DNA from: an uncultured Mycoplasmatota bacterium | GTDB taxonomy: Bacteria > Bacillota_I > Bacilli_A > RF39 > UBA660 | Length of the DNA: 36,558 nt | Direction: 5' to 3' | NCBI GenBank assembly: GCA_947574215.1 | Contig: CANPIX010000010.1 | Span: 1-36,558, forward strand | In this document: piece after piece, positions 1 to 11,317 of the stretch | Layout of the letters: each line of letters starts with the position of its first letter | Position numbering within the stretch: position 1 is the stretch's first letter | Notes under the pieces: model-generated | What the model was told of the DNA's origin: nothing | The model's input: the letters and a program-made list of their open reading frames with translations, nothing else | Databases searched by the model: none | Made by a program: the position numbers and the translations under genes

Positions 1-237
1 TATTTTCTGTTTTTATTGTATAATCAAACACCCCCTCCCGTCAAGGTTTATTTACCATAACAAAAAAAAGCAAAATAGTTTCTTGCTTCCTATCGTGAAA
101 AGTTATCTTTTACACAGAATTTTGGACACACTCTTGAAAAATTGAAAACAATGAATTTCATGTGCAAAAACATAGTACTTTCAATATCTCATTTGTGTAA
201 ACTGGTTTTTATAGATTTTCTCTTCTTTATTTTTTAT

Positions 238-831
238 TTATTCTTTTTTTCTAAAATAGTTTTCTATTATTGAAAAAACTTCTTCTTTTCCTTTTTTTGT
301 TATAGTCGAAAAAGGAATAAATCGATCTTGTTCCCCTAATTTTAAAGTATCTCGTATTAATTTATCTTGCTTCATACGATTACTTTTTGTTACTTTATCA
401 TATTTTGTAGCAACAACTGTTATATTTAAATCATAATATCTTAAAAAATTATACATAAGTATATCATCTTCTGTTGGCTTATGACGATAATCCACTAATA
501 AAAAAACATGTTTCAATTCCTTTCTGTTTTTTAAATATTCTTCAATCATCATTCCCATTTTTTTGCTTGTTCCTTTATCTACTTTTGCATAACCATATCC
601 AGGAACGTCTATTAGATAAAACGTTTCATTTATAAAATAAAAATTCAACGTTTGGGTTTTTCCAGGTTTTGAACTTGTTCTAGCGTAATTTTTGCGTCCA
701 ATTAGCGTATTAATAAAACTACTTTTTCCAACATTACTTCTGCCGACTAATAAAAATTCACACTTTTCATCTGTGGGATATTGGCTTTGCCTAACCGCAA
801 TATTTTTTAAATCTACCGTTTTGATTTCCAT
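238..831 (-). CDS. engB: Ribosome biogenesis GTP-binding protein YsxC/EngB
   Basis: GTPase motifs GRSNVGKSS, DVPGYGYA, ATKYDK; start probably at MEIKTVDL (831) rather than the track start at 879. Confidence 0.95.
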   Translation of the reverse strand: MEIKTVDLKNIAVRQSQYPTDEKCEFLLVGRSNVGKSSFINTLIGRKNYARTSSKPGKTQTLNFYFINETFYLIDVPGYGYAKVDKGTSKKMGMMIEEYLKNRKELKHVFLLVDYRHKPTEDDILMYNFLRYYDLNITVVATKYDKVTKSNRMKQDKLIRDTLKLGEQDRFIPFSTITKKGKEEVFSIIENYFRKKE

Positions 832-940
832 ATAAAAATCACCTAAAAATAGTTTACCCTTTTTCATTAGTATTTGCAATCTTTTCTTGCAAACTACATT
901 ATTTATGTTTATAATAAAAAATCAACAGGAGGTTTTTTTC

Positions 941-2200
941 ATGCGCATTAGAAATTTAAACATTCATGAGTTTGAAACATTTGTATCAAAGAATGATTTA
1001 GGAAACTATTATCAGACTTATGAATACGCTTGTCTTATGAAAGAAAATGGGTACGATTATGAATTTATTGGTTTAGTAAACGAATACGATACTGTGCTAG
1101 GTGCCTCTTTAATACTAATTAAAAAATTAACAAAACATTTAAAATATGGCTACGCACCAAAAGGTTTTGTCCTTGACTATTTTAATAAAGAATTAGTAAA
1201 AGAATTCACAAATCGCGTTATCTCCTATTACCAAAAAAAGTTGACATTTATAAAAATAAATCCGGAAATAGCTATCTCTGAAATTAATGCCAAAACAAAA
1301 GAAAAAATATACAATCAAAATATGGAAATTAAAAACATTTTATTAGATTTAGGATATGAAAAACTAAAAGACAATTTGTATTTCGAATCTCAAATTCCAA
1401 AATACAATGGAGTCGTTCATCTAAGAAATTTTTCTATAGAAAACCTTGAAAAAAACACAAGAAACAAAATTAAAAGGGGAAACAGCAAAGGATTATTTTT
1501 CGAAATATCAGATTATAGAGGAATTGATATTTTGTATAACTTTATCAAAAGAAAGAAAAGTAAAAACGCTTTGTATTACAAAAAATATTATCGAACCTTT
1601 AAAAATACTAATAATGTTGATGTGGTTTTAGTCGGTATTGATACAAATGATTTTTTAATACAATCTAAAAATAGTTATGAAAAAGAATTGGAACACAATT
1701 CACTACTAGCAAAATGTTTAACAAAAGAACAAAACGAAAAAAATATAAACAAAAAAATGAATTCAGATCGTACTCTTTTATCTTATAAAAACGATATTTT
1801 GAATGCACAAACAATAGCAAAAATTGGACAAAGAATATATATTGCTGGAGCTTTAGTCATAAAGTATAAAAACAGAATTAGCATTGCAATTAGTGGGTAT
1901 GATATCAAATACAAACGATTTAATCCTAATTATTACTTACATTATCAAATATTTAATTATTATAAAAAATATTTTGAATTTGCGGATATAAATGGGCTAA
2001 CTGGAGATTTTAGTTCAGAAAATCCCTACAAAGGATTAAATACTTTTAAATTAGGATTTAAGCCTAAAATATATGAGTTTATTGGTGAATACGATTTGAT
2101 TCTAAATCATTCTACATACAAAAGGCTTTTAAAAAATGGAAAATTAGCAAAAGTATTTAATAAAAACAATATAAAGAAAAAAAGAAATACCAATTCTTAA
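941..2200 (+). CDS. FemAB/FemX-type peptidoglycan interpeptide-bridge aminoacyltransferase
   Basis: FemAB-like NYYQTYEYACLMKENGYDYEF and C-terminal GLTGDFSSENPYKGLNTFKLGFKPKIYEFIGEYDL; SD aggagg at 927-932 before ATG 941 (track starts upstream at 887). Confidence 0.88.
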   Translation: MRIRNLNIHEFETFVSKNDLGNYYQTYEYACLMKENGYDYEFIGLVNEYDTVLGASLILIKKLTKHLKYGYAPKGFVLDYFNKELVKEFTNRVISYYQKKLTFIKINPEIAISEINAKTKEKIYNQNMEIKNILLDLGYEKLKDNLYFESQIPKYNGVVHLRNFSIENLEKNTRNKIKRGNSKGLFFEISDYRGIDILYNFIKRKKSKNALYYKKYYRTFKNTNNVDVVLVGIDTNDFLIQSKNSYEKELEHNSLLAKCLTKEQNEKNINKKMNSDRTLLSYKNDILNAQTIAKIGQRIYIAGALVIKYKNRISIAISGYDIKYKRFNPNYYLHYQIFNYYKKYFEFADINGLTGDFSSENPYKGLNTFKLGFKPKIYEFIGEYDLILNHSTYKRLLKNGKLAKVFNKNNIKKKRNTNS

Positions 2201-2218
2201 AAGTTGAAATAATAAAGT

Positions 2219-2255
2219 AAAAGTGGAACACAAAAAAATGCGTTCTACTTTTTTT
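2219..2255 (+). terminator. Rho-independent terminator of the FemAB-like gene
   Basis: aaaagtggaac..gttctacttttttt hairpin followed by T-run. Confidence 0.75.
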
Positions 2256-2562
2256 GATATATTTTAAATAAGGAATTGCTATTAGGTCCTAAGGTAAAAA
2301 AAATATAATAATTTAAATTAGTAAAAGATCATGTAAATCAACATAAGTGCATTAGAAATCACAAATCGAAAAAATATGCCTAGAAAAGTATAATTATTAG
2401 AAATAGCTGAAACAAACGATATTTTGAATAATTATGAAATAAATAGAAATGGAAAGATTTCCTCTATTACACAATTTTTTACATTCTCTAAAATTTTTAA
2501 AAATTATTTTTTCACGCTTTTTAATAGCAAGATTTCATTAGAAATATTCAATCAATTATAAG

Positions 2563-3282
2563 TTAATTTAAAGTTTCTATTAATTCTGCAACCGTATTAC
2601 AAAGTTTATTTGTTGATTTATAAACAACTTCTTCAGAATTTTTCATGCCATAACCATTATATTTTAAAATCATTTCTACATCATTTGCTCCATCACCAAT
2701 AGGGTAAACATCATTATCAGATATATTTTCCATTTTTACTATTTTTTCAATAGCCTTTCCTTTATCTGTTTTTACAGAAATAATTTCAACTAAGTAATCT
2801 TTTTGTGTTGTTATAACATAAGATTTAACTGTTTCTTTCCAATTTTCATTTATAGTTTCAGATAAAGCTCTAGAAGTTTTTTCATCTTTCATTTCTAACA
2901 TAATTTTGGTAAGTTCATCTGATACATCTTCTATATCTTTTTTCATAATATCAAAAAGAATTATGCGTTCTAGACCTTCTCTAGATTCTACTGCCTTTAA
3001 TATCTGAATACCAATATTTTTTGGAATGAAACAAGCGTCAATAACTTTTTCATTTTTATCCAAAATAACTCCTCCATGATTTACAATTAAATAATCAAAA
3101 GGAATAGGATAAAAATCAAGTTTTCTTTTTAAGTCTAAATAACTTCTTCCTGTAGCAATTACAAACAAATTATCATTATCTCTAAATTTTTTAATTGCTT
3201 CAATATTTTTTATTATATCTTTTTCACTTGTATCTAAAGTTCCATCATAATCACTAAAAATAATCTTATTCATTGAATTCAC
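2563..3282 (-). CDS. HAD superfamily (Cof-like) hydrolase
   Basis: DYDGTLDTSEK motif I, IATGRSYLDL, GDGANDVEM motif IV. Confidence 0.9.
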   Translation of the reverse strand: MNSMNKIIFSDYDGTLDTSEKDIIKNIEAIKKFRDNDNLFVIATGRSYLDLKRKLDFYPIPFDYLIVNHGGVILDKNEKVIDACFIPKNIGIQILKAVESREGLERIILFDIMKKDIEDVSDELTKIMLEMKDEKTSRALSETINENWKETVKSYVITTQKDYLVEIISVKTDKGKAIEKIVKMENISDNDVYPIGDGANDVEMILKYNGYGMKNSEEVVYKSTNKLCNTVAELIETLN

Positions 3283-3684
3283 TTCCTATTCTATTGCTTT
3301 TGCTTAATAATTCCATTTTATTTTACTAATTCATTTCCCTCATTTATTATAGTTATAATTCTGATTATTAAATCTATAATATTATTTAAGCAACAAATTT
3401 ATACAATTCGAAATTGCATCATAAACGCTAATCTTTGAGCGGGTATTAATGTTAAGAAATAACCTAAAATATTTCTTTCTGTAGAAGTTTTCAAATTAAA
3501 TTTTTGTATCTATCCGTTATACATGTTATTATTTCAAGGAACAAATCCATTAACTCGAAGCAAAAAAAAGAAAAAGGTTTTCAAAAAGTTGTGTAAAAGG
3601 TAATTTTACCTTACGTAAAGAAGCATCAAAAAAGATGGTTCTTTTTAAATTTATTATAGCAATTAATAAAGTGCTGATATTTTC

Positions 3685-4680
3685 TTATTTTTCATAAATC
3701 TCTGCATGACATAAATTTTGTCGGCTGTCATAAAAGGATTGATGAAGTTCACGTACTCTTTTATGTATTTCTTGTACAATTTCTTTATATCCACTATTTT
3801 CATGTAATGTTAATATAGAAATCGCGTAAGGTTTTTCTTCCAAACTTAATCCAATATCATGATAATTGTCTCCATAACTACCATACTTATGATAGATTTT
3901 AATTGTGTCTGTATTAAAAGCATTTCGCTCACTATTATCCATAATATTTTTTAAAAATGGACCATATTTTTCATTTTCCTTTATAATTCGGTAAGCCTCT
4001 TTAAGATATATATTAGTGTCTTCTGCTGTCTGACTACCAAAATTATCTCCACCCGTTAGAATAACTTTGGCCCCTAAACTTTCTCCATAGGACTTTAATT
4101 TACTAAAACCAATATAATCAATCAACATCATATGAGCAGAATTATCACTCACAGAAATAGCATAAGTAATCAAATTTCGAAGAGACACTTTGTCACCATA
4201 TTTGTGAGTTGCAAGACCACTACTAAAAGCTTTTTTATACTTTTCTGTATATGTTATCGTTTCCGTATCTAAATTTACATTTCCTATTATTGCTTCATTA
4301 ATTAAATAAAGAGCATCCACTAATTTTATTAAACTAGCTCCATAATAAATAGTAGTAGGCTTATAACTATAAGAAAATCCCGTTGTTAAATCTTCATAAA
4401 AAACCGAAACTTCATAGTGATTTTTCTTTATATATTCATTAATCCCATTTCTTATAGAATTTAAGTTATCATTTATATCTGTTTCATTAAATTTGCGATT
4501 TAAACAAGCATTATACTCTCTTTCTTGTTCTTTTTGTTCCTCTTTTTGATTCTTAGGAAATCCCGTTTTATAATCATCTCGTTTTGAAAAATTAAAAAAA
4601 TAGGAAAAGATAAATAGAAAAAAGAAAACAGTTAAGAGAAGTTTAATAAAACGTTTCTTTTTTATTTTACGTTTAGCCAT
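3685..4680 (-). CDS. Membrane-anchored class A beta-lactamase-fold serine hydrolase
   Basis: N-terminal TM; SLIK (SxxK), SDNSAH (SDN), HKYG in the KTG position. Confidence 0.82.
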   Translation of the reverse strand: MAKRKIKKKRFIKLLLTVFFFLFIFSYFFNFSKRDDYKTGFPKNQKEEQKEQEREYNACLNRKFNETDINDNLNSIRNGINEYIKKNHYEVSVFYEDLTTGFSYSYKPTTIYYGASLIKLVDALYLINEAIIGNVNLDTETITYTEKYKKAFSSGLATHKYGDKVSLRNLITYAISVSDNSAHMMLIDYIGFSKLKSYGESLGAKVILTGGDNFGSQTAEDTNIYLKEAYRIIKENEKYGPFLKNIMDNSERNAFNTDTIKIYHKYGSYGDNYHDIGLSLEEKPYAISILTLHENSGYKEIVQEIHKRVRELHQSFYDSRQNLCHAEIYEK

Positions 4681-4723
4681 AGTATCACCTATTACTTAAA
4701 TAATAACACAATTAAACAAAAAG

Positions 4724-4751
4724 AAAAAGTGGAAGCAAATTCCACTTTTAC
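4724..4751 (-). terminator. Terminator downstream of tuf
   Basis: aaaaagtggaa gcaaa ttccacttttt stem-loop with T-run on the minus strand. Confidence 0.8.
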
Positions 4752-4759
4752 ATTTGTAA

Positions 4760-5926
4760 TTATTCGATAATTTCTGAAACTACACCAGCACCAACAGTAC
4801 GTCCACCTTCACGGATAGAGAACTTAGTACCATTTTCAAGTGCTACTGGAGCAATTAATTCTACAGTCATATCAACATTATCACCAGGCATTACCATTTC
4901 AACTCCACTTGGAAGTTCGATAACACCAGTAACGTCAGTTGTACGGAAATAGAATTGTGGTCTGTAGTTTGAGAAGAATGGAGTATGACGTCCGCCTTCT
5001 TCTTTACTTAGAACATAAACACTAGCTTTGAACTTATGATGTGGAGTAACACTTCCAGGTTTTGCTAGAACTTGACCACGTTCAACATCATCACGAGCAA
5101 CACCACGAAGTAAAACTCCTGCATTGTCTCCTGCTTGCGCAAAATCTAATTGTTTTCTAAACATTTCGATTCCAGTACAAACCGTTTTAGATGTATCTTT
5201 AAGACCAACGATTTCAACTTCATCATTAAGATTCAATTGTCCACGTTCAACACGTCCTGTAACAACTGTACCACGTCCAGAGATTGTGAATACATCTTCA
5301 ATACTCATTAAGAATGGTTTATCAGTATCACGAACTGGTGAATCAATATAATCATCAACAGCAGCCATTAAATCACGAATAGCCCCAGCATTTGTTTCAT
5401 CACCTTCAAGAGCTTTAAGAGCAGATCCACGAATAATAGGACATTCTGAATCAAAATTGTATTCTCCTAATAACTCTCTAATTTCCATTTCAACTAAATC
5501 AAGTAATTCTGGATCATCTACTTGATCACATTTGTTCATGAAAACAACAATTTTAGGTACACCAACTTGACGAGATAACAAGATATGTTCTCTAGTTTGT
5601 GGCATAGGTCCATCTGCAGCAGATACTACAAGGATAGCACCATCCATTTGTGCAGCACCAGTAATCATGTTTTTAACATAGTCGGCATGTCCTGGGCAGT
5701 CTACGTGAGCATAATGACGTTTTTCCGTTTCATACTCAACGTGAGAAGTATTAATTGTAATACCTCTTTCTCTTTCTTCTGGTGCTTTATCGATATCAGC
5801 ATAATCAACAAAGTTTCCAAAATATTTTGTAATTGCAGCCGTTAATGTTGTTTTACCATGGTCAACATGTCCAATAGTACCAATATTAACGTGTTCTTTT
5901 GAACGATCGTATTTTTCTTTTGCCAT
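4760..5926 (-). CDS. tuf: Elongation factor Tu
   Basis: [33 protein letters not shown]...[28 protein letters not shown]; start at MAKEKY. Confidence 0.99.
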   Translation of the reverse strand: MAKEKYDRSKEHVNIGTIGHVDHGKTTLTAAITKYFGNFVDYADIDKAPEERERGITINTSHVEYETEKRHYAHVDCPGHADYVKNMITGAAQMDGAILVVSAADGPMPQTREHILLSRQVGVPKIVVFMNKCDQVDDPELLDLVEMEIRELLGEYNFDSECPIIRGSALKALEGDETNAGAIRDLMAAVDDYIDSPVRDTDKPFLMSIEDVFTISGRGTVVTGRVERGQLNLNDEVEIVGLKDTSKTVCTGIEMFRKQLDFAQAGDNAGVLLRGVARDDVERGQVLAKPGSVTPHHKFKASVYVLSKEEGGRHTPFFSNYRPQFYFRTTDVTGVIELPSGVEMVMPGDNVDMTVELIAPVALENGTKFSIREGGRTVGAGVVSEIIE

Positions 5927-5994
5927 CGTTTTTTCTCCTTTCAATATACTATTATTATTTTATCTAATGCTTGAATGTTTTTCAAGTATTATTT

Positions 5995-8067
5995 TTAGTT
6001 AACGCTGTTTTTCTTTATGATTTCTTCAGCGATTGATTTAGGAACTTCTTCATAATGATCTTTTTCCATTTGGAAGTTTCCACGTCCTTGTGTATTACTT
6101 CTTAAATCAGTAGCATACCCAAACATTTCTGAAAGTGGTACCATAGCTATAATTCTTAAAGTATTACCAATAGACTCTTGTCCCATAGGACGTCCTCTAC
6201 GACTTGTTAAGTCTCCCATAACATTACCCATATATTCTTCTGGAACATCAACTACTACTTTCATAATTGGTTCTAAAAGAACAGGTTTACATTTATTTTT
6301 AGCTTCTTTTAAAGCCATAGATGCAGCAATCTTAAACGCCATTTCACTAGAATCGACATCATGATAACTTCCATCATAAAGTGTAGCTTTTACATCTACT
6401 AGTGGATAACCAGCTAAAATTCCGCCAGCCATTGCTTCTTGAAGTCCTTTATCTGTTACTGGAATGTATTCACGAGGAACTACTCCACCAACAATTGCAT
6501 CCACAAATTCATATCCCTTTTCTGGATTTGGTTCAAATTTAACCCAAACATGTCCATATTGTCCACGTCCACCAGATTGTTTAATGTACTTACCTTCACA
6601 TTCACCCATTTGAGTAATGGTTTCACGATAAGCAACTTGTGGTCTACCTTTGTTACATTCAACGTTAAATTCACGTTTCATACGATCAACTATAATATCT
6701 AAGTGAAGTTCTCCCATTCCAGATAGTACGGTTTGACCAGTTTCGGTATCCGTTTTAACACGAAGAGTTGGATCTTCTTCTACTAATTTTGCAATAGCAA
6801 TTGCCATTTTGTCTTGATCATTTTTTGATTTTGGTTCAATGGCAATATCAATAACTGGTTCAGGAAATTCCATACCTTTCATAATACAGAAATTCTTTTC
6901 ATCACAAAGGGTATCAGCCGTTGTTGTATTTTTAAGACCAACAGCTGCAGCAATTTCTCCAGCGTATACCTCGGTGATTTCTTTTCTTTGATTTGCATGC
7001 ATTTGTAAAATACGTCCAATACGTTCTTTTTCTCCTTTTGTAGAGTTTAAAACGTAAGAACCACTTTTTAATACTCCAGAATACACACGGAAGAATGAAA
7101 GTCTTCCTACAAATGGATCCGTCATAATTTTGAATGCAAGTGCCGTAAATGGTTCAGAATCACTTGGATGACGTTTTACGTCATTTCCTGACTTATCTGT
7201 ACAATCAATAGCTTCAATATCTGTTGGTGCAGGTAAATAATCAAGAACTGCATCAAGTAATGTAGCTGTACCTTTATTACCCAAAGCATCCGCACATAAT
7301 ACTGGGAAGAATCCCACAGATAATGTAGCCGTTCTGATTGCTTTCTTTAATGCATCAACAGTAATTTCTCCACCATCTAGGTAAGTCATCATGAATTCTT
7401 CATCAAAATCAGCAACCGCTTCAATTAACTTAGATCTGTATTCTTTGGTTTTTCCTACCATATCATCCGGAATTGTAATTTCGATTAATTCTTGTTTTTC
7501 AGTTCCATCATATTTGTATGCTTTTTCTGTTACCAAGTCAACATAACCAATGTAATCTGACTCAGCACCAATTGGTAAAATAATAGGTGCAGCATTAGCT
7601 CCTAATCTGTCTTTAATTGTTCCTAAACTAAAGTAGAAATCTGCTCCCATTTTTTCCATTTTATTGGCACAAATCATTCTTGGAACTTTGTATTCATTAG
7701 CTTGTCTCCAAACCGTTTCCGTTTGAGGTTCTACTCCTGCTTGAGCATCAATTAGAGCAACCGCTCCATCTAATACTCTTAAACTTCTTTGTACTTCAAT
7801 AGTAAAATCTACGTGTCCAGGAGTATCAATAATATTTAGACGATATCCTTTCCAATGACAAGTCGTAGCAGCAGAAGTAATTGTTATACCTCTTTCTTGT
7901 TCTTGCTCCATCCAGTCCATTTGTGAAGCACCATCATGAGTTTCCCCAATTTTATGAGTAATTCCCGTAAGGTATAAAATTCTTTCAGTAGTAGTGGTTT
8001 TACCAGCATCGATATGGGCCATAATCCCAATATTTCTTAATTTATCTATAGAAACATCTCTTGCCAT
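5995..8067 (-). CDS. fusA: Elongation factor G
   Basis: [24 protein letters not shown]..., full-length 690 aa. Confidence 0.99.
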   Translation of the reverse strand: MARDVSIDKLRNIGIMAHIDAGKTTTTERILYLTGITHKIGETHDGASQMDWMEQEQERGITITSAATTCHWKGYRLNIIDTPGHVDFTIEVQRSLRVLDGAVALIDAQAGVEPQTETVWRQANEYKVPRMICANKMEKMGADFYFSLGTIKDRLGANAAPIILPIGAESDYIGYVDLVTEKAYKYDGTEKQELIEITIPDDMVGKTKEYRSKLIEAVADFDEEFMMTYLDGGEITVDALKKAIRTATLSVGFFPVLCADALGNKGTATLLDAVLDYLPAPTDIEAIDCTDKSGNDVKRHPSDSEPFTALAFKIMTDPFVGRLSFFRVYSGVLKSGSYVLNSTKGEKERIGRILQMHANQRKEITEVYAGEIAAAVGLKNTTTADTLCDEKNFCIMKGMEFPEPVIDIAIEPKSKNDQDKMAIAIAKLVEEDPTLRVKTDTETGQTVLSGMGELHLDIIVDRMKREFNVECNKGRPQVAYRETITQMGECEGKYIKQSGGRGQYGHVWVKFEPNPEKGYEFVDAIVGGVVPREYIPVTDKGLQEAMAGGILAGYPLVDVKATLYDGSYHDVDSSEMAFKIAASMALKEAKNKCKPVLLEPIMKVVVDVPEEYMGNVMGDLTSRRGRPMGQESIGNTLRIIAMVPLSEMFGYATDLRSNTQGRGNFQMEKDHYEEVPKSIAEEIIKKNSVN

Positions 8068-8079
8068 AATTTATTCCTC

Positions 8080-8547
8080 CTACCATCTATAATGAGCAAA
8101 TGCTTTATTTGCTTCAGCCATCTTGTGTGTATCTTCACGTTTTTTAACAGCACCACCAGTTCCTTCGGCAGCATCCATAAGTTCTTGCGCTAAATTCATA
8201 GCCATTCCCTTACCATTTCTTAATTTTGCATAATTAACAATCCAACGTAAAGCAAGTGTTTGACTTTTTTCATCACTAACTTCTACTGGAACTTGGTAAT
8301 TAGAACCACCAACACGACGTGATTTAACTTCAAGAGCTGGTTTAACGTTTTCTAACGCGACATTATAAACATCCATTGGTTCTTTACCGGTTTTTTCTTT
8401 TATAATATCAAATGCTTCATAAAGAATTTTTTGTGCAGTACCTTTTTTTCCATCTTGCATAATTTGATTCACTAACTTTGTAACTACTTTCGAATTATAC
8501 ACAGGATCTGGTAATACATCTCTTTTAATTGCTCTTCTTTTACGCAT
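8080..8547 (-). CDS. rpsG: 30S ribosomal protein S7
   Basis: [41 protein letters not shown]. Confidence 0.99.
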   Translation of the reverse strand: MRKRRAIKRDVLPDPVYNSKVVTKLVNQIMQDGKKGTAQKILYEAFDIIKEKTGKEPMDVYNVALENVKPALEVKSRRVGGSNYQVPVEVSDEKSQTLALRWIVNYAKLRNGKGMAMNLAQELMDAAEGTGGAVKKREDTHKMAEANKAFAHYRW

Positions 8548-8568
8548 TTTATTTTCCTCCTTTATCTA

Positions 8569-8982
8569 TTATTTTTTTGGTTTTTTCGTCCCGTACTTAC
8601 TACGACCTTGTCCACGATTTTGAACGCCTTGGGTATCAAGTGTACCACGTACAATGTGATAACGAACACCGATTAAATCTTTTACACGACCACCACGTAC
8701 TAAAACAACACTATGTTCTTGCAAATTATGTCCTTCTCCTGGAATATAAGCATCAATTTCTTTACCATTTGAAAGTCTAACACGAGCGTACTTACGCAAT
8801 GCTGAGTTTGGTTTCTTTGGTGTTTTTGTTCCTACACGAGTACATACACCACGCTTTTGTGGACTATTTTGTTCTGTTTGTTTTCTCTCAAGTGTATTAA
8901 ATCCAACATTTAAAACTGGGCTTTTACTCTTTTTCATTTTCTTTTTTCTTTTGTTATTAACAAGTTGATTGATTGTAGACAT
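8569..8982 (-). CDS. rpsL: 30S ribosomal protein S12
   Basis: PTINQL-like [51 protein letters not shown]-like C-terminus. Confidence 0.99.
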   Translation of the reverse strand: MSTINQLVNNKRKKKMKKSKSPVLNVGFNTLERKQTEQNSPQKRGVCTRVGTKTPKKPNSALRKYARVRLSNGKEIDAYIPGEGHNLQEHSVVLVRGGRVKDLIGVRYHIVRGTLDTQGVQNRGQGRSKYGTKKPKK

Positions 8983-9217
8983 TTATTTGTCCTCCTTTCA
9001 TTAACACACATCCTGGTGTATCAATTATTAGCTTAAATTAAGTTCTATCAAGATAGAACCACATTTAAAAACCAAAAATAATATATCACTCTTACTATAT
9101 GAAAGTCAAGAAAAAGAATGACAAAATCTTACTACTTTTGGCTTTTAAAAAACAAATTTTAACTATTTTTTTCAAAGTAAAAAAGTAAAAGAAAAAATTT
9201 TATCTTTTCCATTTATA

Positions 9218-9571
9218 TTAATTATATCCTTTTGATTTATAATTTTTACAACTTATATAACCATTATATTCAAAAACCGCGTTTTTCTTTTTTATTGTGG
9301 CATAGCCATCACAATTTTCACCATTTATCTCCAAAGAATCTAAATACCCATTTTCTTTTAAAGTTTCTGCTGTTACTTTCAGTTCTTGATTATCGGTTGG
9401 ATATAAAAACTTGGCATCAACATATTTCTTTTCTGCCGTAACTAACTTCTGTTCTAAAGCTTTATAATCTTTAGATTTATTTTTATACACGAATCCAAAA
9501 GTAGTTAATAGCACAAAAATCCCGATAACTATAACTCCCCATACGCCATAAATTCTTTTCATCTTATTCAT
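9218..9571 (-). CDS. Small single-TM pseudopilin-like protein
   Basis: Start at MNKMKRIYG overlapping the upstream stop by 8 nt; N-terminal TM then LKENGYL...CDGYATI..YNGYISCKNYKSKGY. Confidence 0.65.
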   Translation of the reverse strand: MNKMKRIYGVWGVIVIGIFVLLTTFGFVYKNKSKDYKALEQKLVTAEKKYVDAKFLYPTDNQELKVTAETLKENGYLDSLEINGENCDGYATIKKKNAVFEYNGYISCKNYKSKGYN

Positions 9572-9998
9572 AAACGTCTCCCATTCTCCAATCTTGAAAG
9601 TCTTTTGTCTTATATTTTTCACACTGCAAAAAAGCTTCTGTAATTAGTGACTTTTCCTCGTTTCTTTTAACTAAAACATAACCTTTACAAATATCATTTT
9701 CAGTAGTTACAAAATCACTTTCCTCTAATAATTTATATTGAATAAAACGGTCACTTACTATCGTCAAAGTTCCTGTACCTATTTCATTTTTATAATACTT
9801 TTCCAAATATTCTACAGTAGCTTTTTTCAAATTCCGTTCAATGGTTGCATAGGTTACTTTTCCAGTAACACTTTCTTTAAAAGACTCTCCGAACTCTCTC
9901 ATCAATTGAGAACTATAGAAAAAAATAAAAAATAAAGCGATTAATAAAATAGAACTGCATAATAACATTTGATTTAAACTCCACCCATGTTTATTCAT
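9564..9998 (-). CDS. Type IV pilin-like small membrane protein
   Basis: MNKHGWSLNQMLLCSSILLIALFFIFFYSSQL: short basic leader, Gly, then hydrophobic helix; CKGYVLV and C-terminal Cys motif. Confidence 0.65.
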   Translation of the reverse strand: MNKHGWSLNQMLLCSSILLIALFFIFFYSSQLMREFGESFKESVTGKVTYATIERNLKKATVEYLEKYYKNEIGTGTLTIVSDRFIQYKLLEESDFVTTENDICKGYVLVKRNEEKSLITEAFLQCEKYKTKDFQDWRMGDVYE

Positions 9999-10055
9999 TA
10001 TAATAAAATCACCAACCAACCCTCTAAAATATAATATATTTGTAGAAGAAAAAAA

Positions 10056-10316
10056 TTATTCACATTGCCTTTCTTTTATAATAAATGGCCCAAATTCTGT
10101 TGCTTTTAAACACTCACGATTATAGCGAATCATTTTATATCCTAATCCATTGCAAATAGAATTAGACCCATCCTCATAGGTATTCGTTTCTTTAGATAAA
10201 CAGAACAAAGGATCCTGATTGTTTCTTACTCTAAAATAATCCACAAAAACCAAAACAATCCACAAAAATAAAATCAGTAAAATCAAAATTTTAAATACCA
10301 TTTTCATTTTTTTCAT
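10056..10316 (-). CDS. Small TM protein of unknown function
   Basis: TM helix then DYFRVRNNQDPLFCLSKETNTYEDGSNSICNGLGYKMIRYNRECLKATEFGPF; SD tagGAGGaaaa upstream. Confidence 0.7.
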   Translation of the reverse strand: MKKMKMVFKILILLILFLWIVLVFVDYFRVRNNQDPLFCLSKETNTYEDGSNSICNGLGYKMIRYNRECLKATEFGPFIIKERQCE

Positions 10317-10414
10317 ATATTTTTCCTCCTAGTATTTCTATATTACATTATAAAATAGATTAATAACTTTTACAAGCACGAAAAAAGAGTAGTTTTTTAC
10401 TACTCTTCAAACAA

Positions 10415-10786
10415 TTAAGCAAGTTCGATTTCTGCTCCAGCTTCTTCAAGTTGTGCTTTAATTTGATTTGCTTCATCGCTAGGAACGTTTTCTTTAATGT
10501 TTCCACCATTGTCAGCAAGTGCTTTTGCTTCAACCAATCCTAGACCAGTAATTTCTTTTAATAATTTAATAACAGCAATTTTATTTCCTCCAGCATTTTT
10601 AAGAACAACTGTTTTAGATGCAGAACCAGCATCTTCTTGAGCCCCAGCAACTGGTGCAGCAGCAACTGCAACTGCGCTTGGATCTACTCCAAATTCTTCT
10701 TTCATTCCGTCAACTAATTCTTTTACTTCAAGAATTGTCATTTCTTTTAAAGCACTAATAAAATCTTCTTTTGTTAATTTAGCCAT
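10415..10786 (-). CDS. rplL: 50S ribosomal protein L7/L12
   Basis: LKEMTILEVKELVDGMKEEFGV...GNKIAVIKLLKEITGLGLVEAKALAD. Confidence 0.99.
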   Translation of the reverse strand: MAKLTKEDFISALKEMTILEVKELVDGMKEEFGVDPSAVAVAAAPVAGAQEDAGSASKTVVLKNAGGNKIAVIKLLKEITGLGLVEAKALADNGGNIKENVPSDEANQIKAQLEEAGAEIELA

Positions 10787-10802
10787 TTTTCATTCCTCCT
10801 AA

Positions 10803-11300
10803 TTAATTATTTTCTTCCAATTGTTCAACATATAAGTTTAAACCTATTGCTAAATCTCTAACGTATTGCATCATACCACCAGCAAGCATTGTAAGCAATC
10901 CTTCTCTTGATGGAATATTTGCATATTCACGAATGGTATCGATAGTAGCTATATCTCCACTAATAATACCAACACGTATATCAAGTTTATCATTATTACG
11001 AGCAAAATCTGCGATAACCTTGATTGGCTCTAGTAAATTTTTACCAAACAAAATAGCATTTGGTCCTTCTAGAAATCCTTCTAAATTAAGTTTCAAATCG
11101 TCCAAAGCTCTTTTAAGTAATGTATTTTTGTACACTTTTACTTCAGCGTTTGTCTCTCTTAATTTTATTCTTAAATCACTTAAATCAGAAACGGTTAAGC
11201 CTTGGTATTGAAATAAAATAACAGATTCACTATTTTTAATTTTATCTGTAATCTCAGCTACAATTTCTTTTTTTTCATTAAGAACTTTTTGACTTGCCAT
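10803..11300 (-). CDS. rplJ: 50S ribosomal protein L10
   Basis: VLNEKKEIVAEITDKIKNSESVILFQYQGLTVSDLSDLRIKLRE. Confidence 0.98.
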   Translation of the reverse strand: MASQKVLNEKKEIVAEITDKIKNSESVILFQYQGLTVSDLSDLRIKLRETNAEVKVYKNTLLKRALDDLKLNLEGFLEGPNAILFGKNLLEPIKVIADFARNNDKLDIRVGIISGDIATIDTIREYANIPSREGLLTMLAGGMMQYVRDLAIGLNLYVEQLEENN

Positions 11301-11317
11301 AGAATCCTCCTTTTTTA

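Noticed and set aside
100-230. oriC-like region with DnaA-box-like TTTTACACA / TTGTGTAAA sequences
   Set aside because: Boxes are imperfect, few and scattered, with no dnaA/dnaN/rpmH nearby.
1446-1631. ORF 1446..1631 (+)
   Set aside because: Alternate frame fully inside the FemAB-like CDS.
2395-2562. ~55-codon open stretch LLEIAETNDILNNYEINRNGKISSITQFF...
   Set aside because: No start or SD and no recognisable homology; could be a gene remnant but unsupported.
3283-3684. Possible pseudogene remnant on the minus strand (ERNILGYFLTLIPAQRLAFMMQF)
   Set aside because: Short, multiple stops, no identifiable family.
5124-6702. Plus-strand ORFs (5124..5351, 5585..5845, 6439..6702) and 6480..6674 on the minus strand
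   Set aside because: Shadow frames inside highly conserved tuf and fusA; no plausible SD or domain.
8529-9935. ORFs 8529..8780, 9232..9441, 9738..9935 on the plus strand
   Set aside because: Antisense frames over rpsL and the small pilin-like genes, with low-complexity composition.
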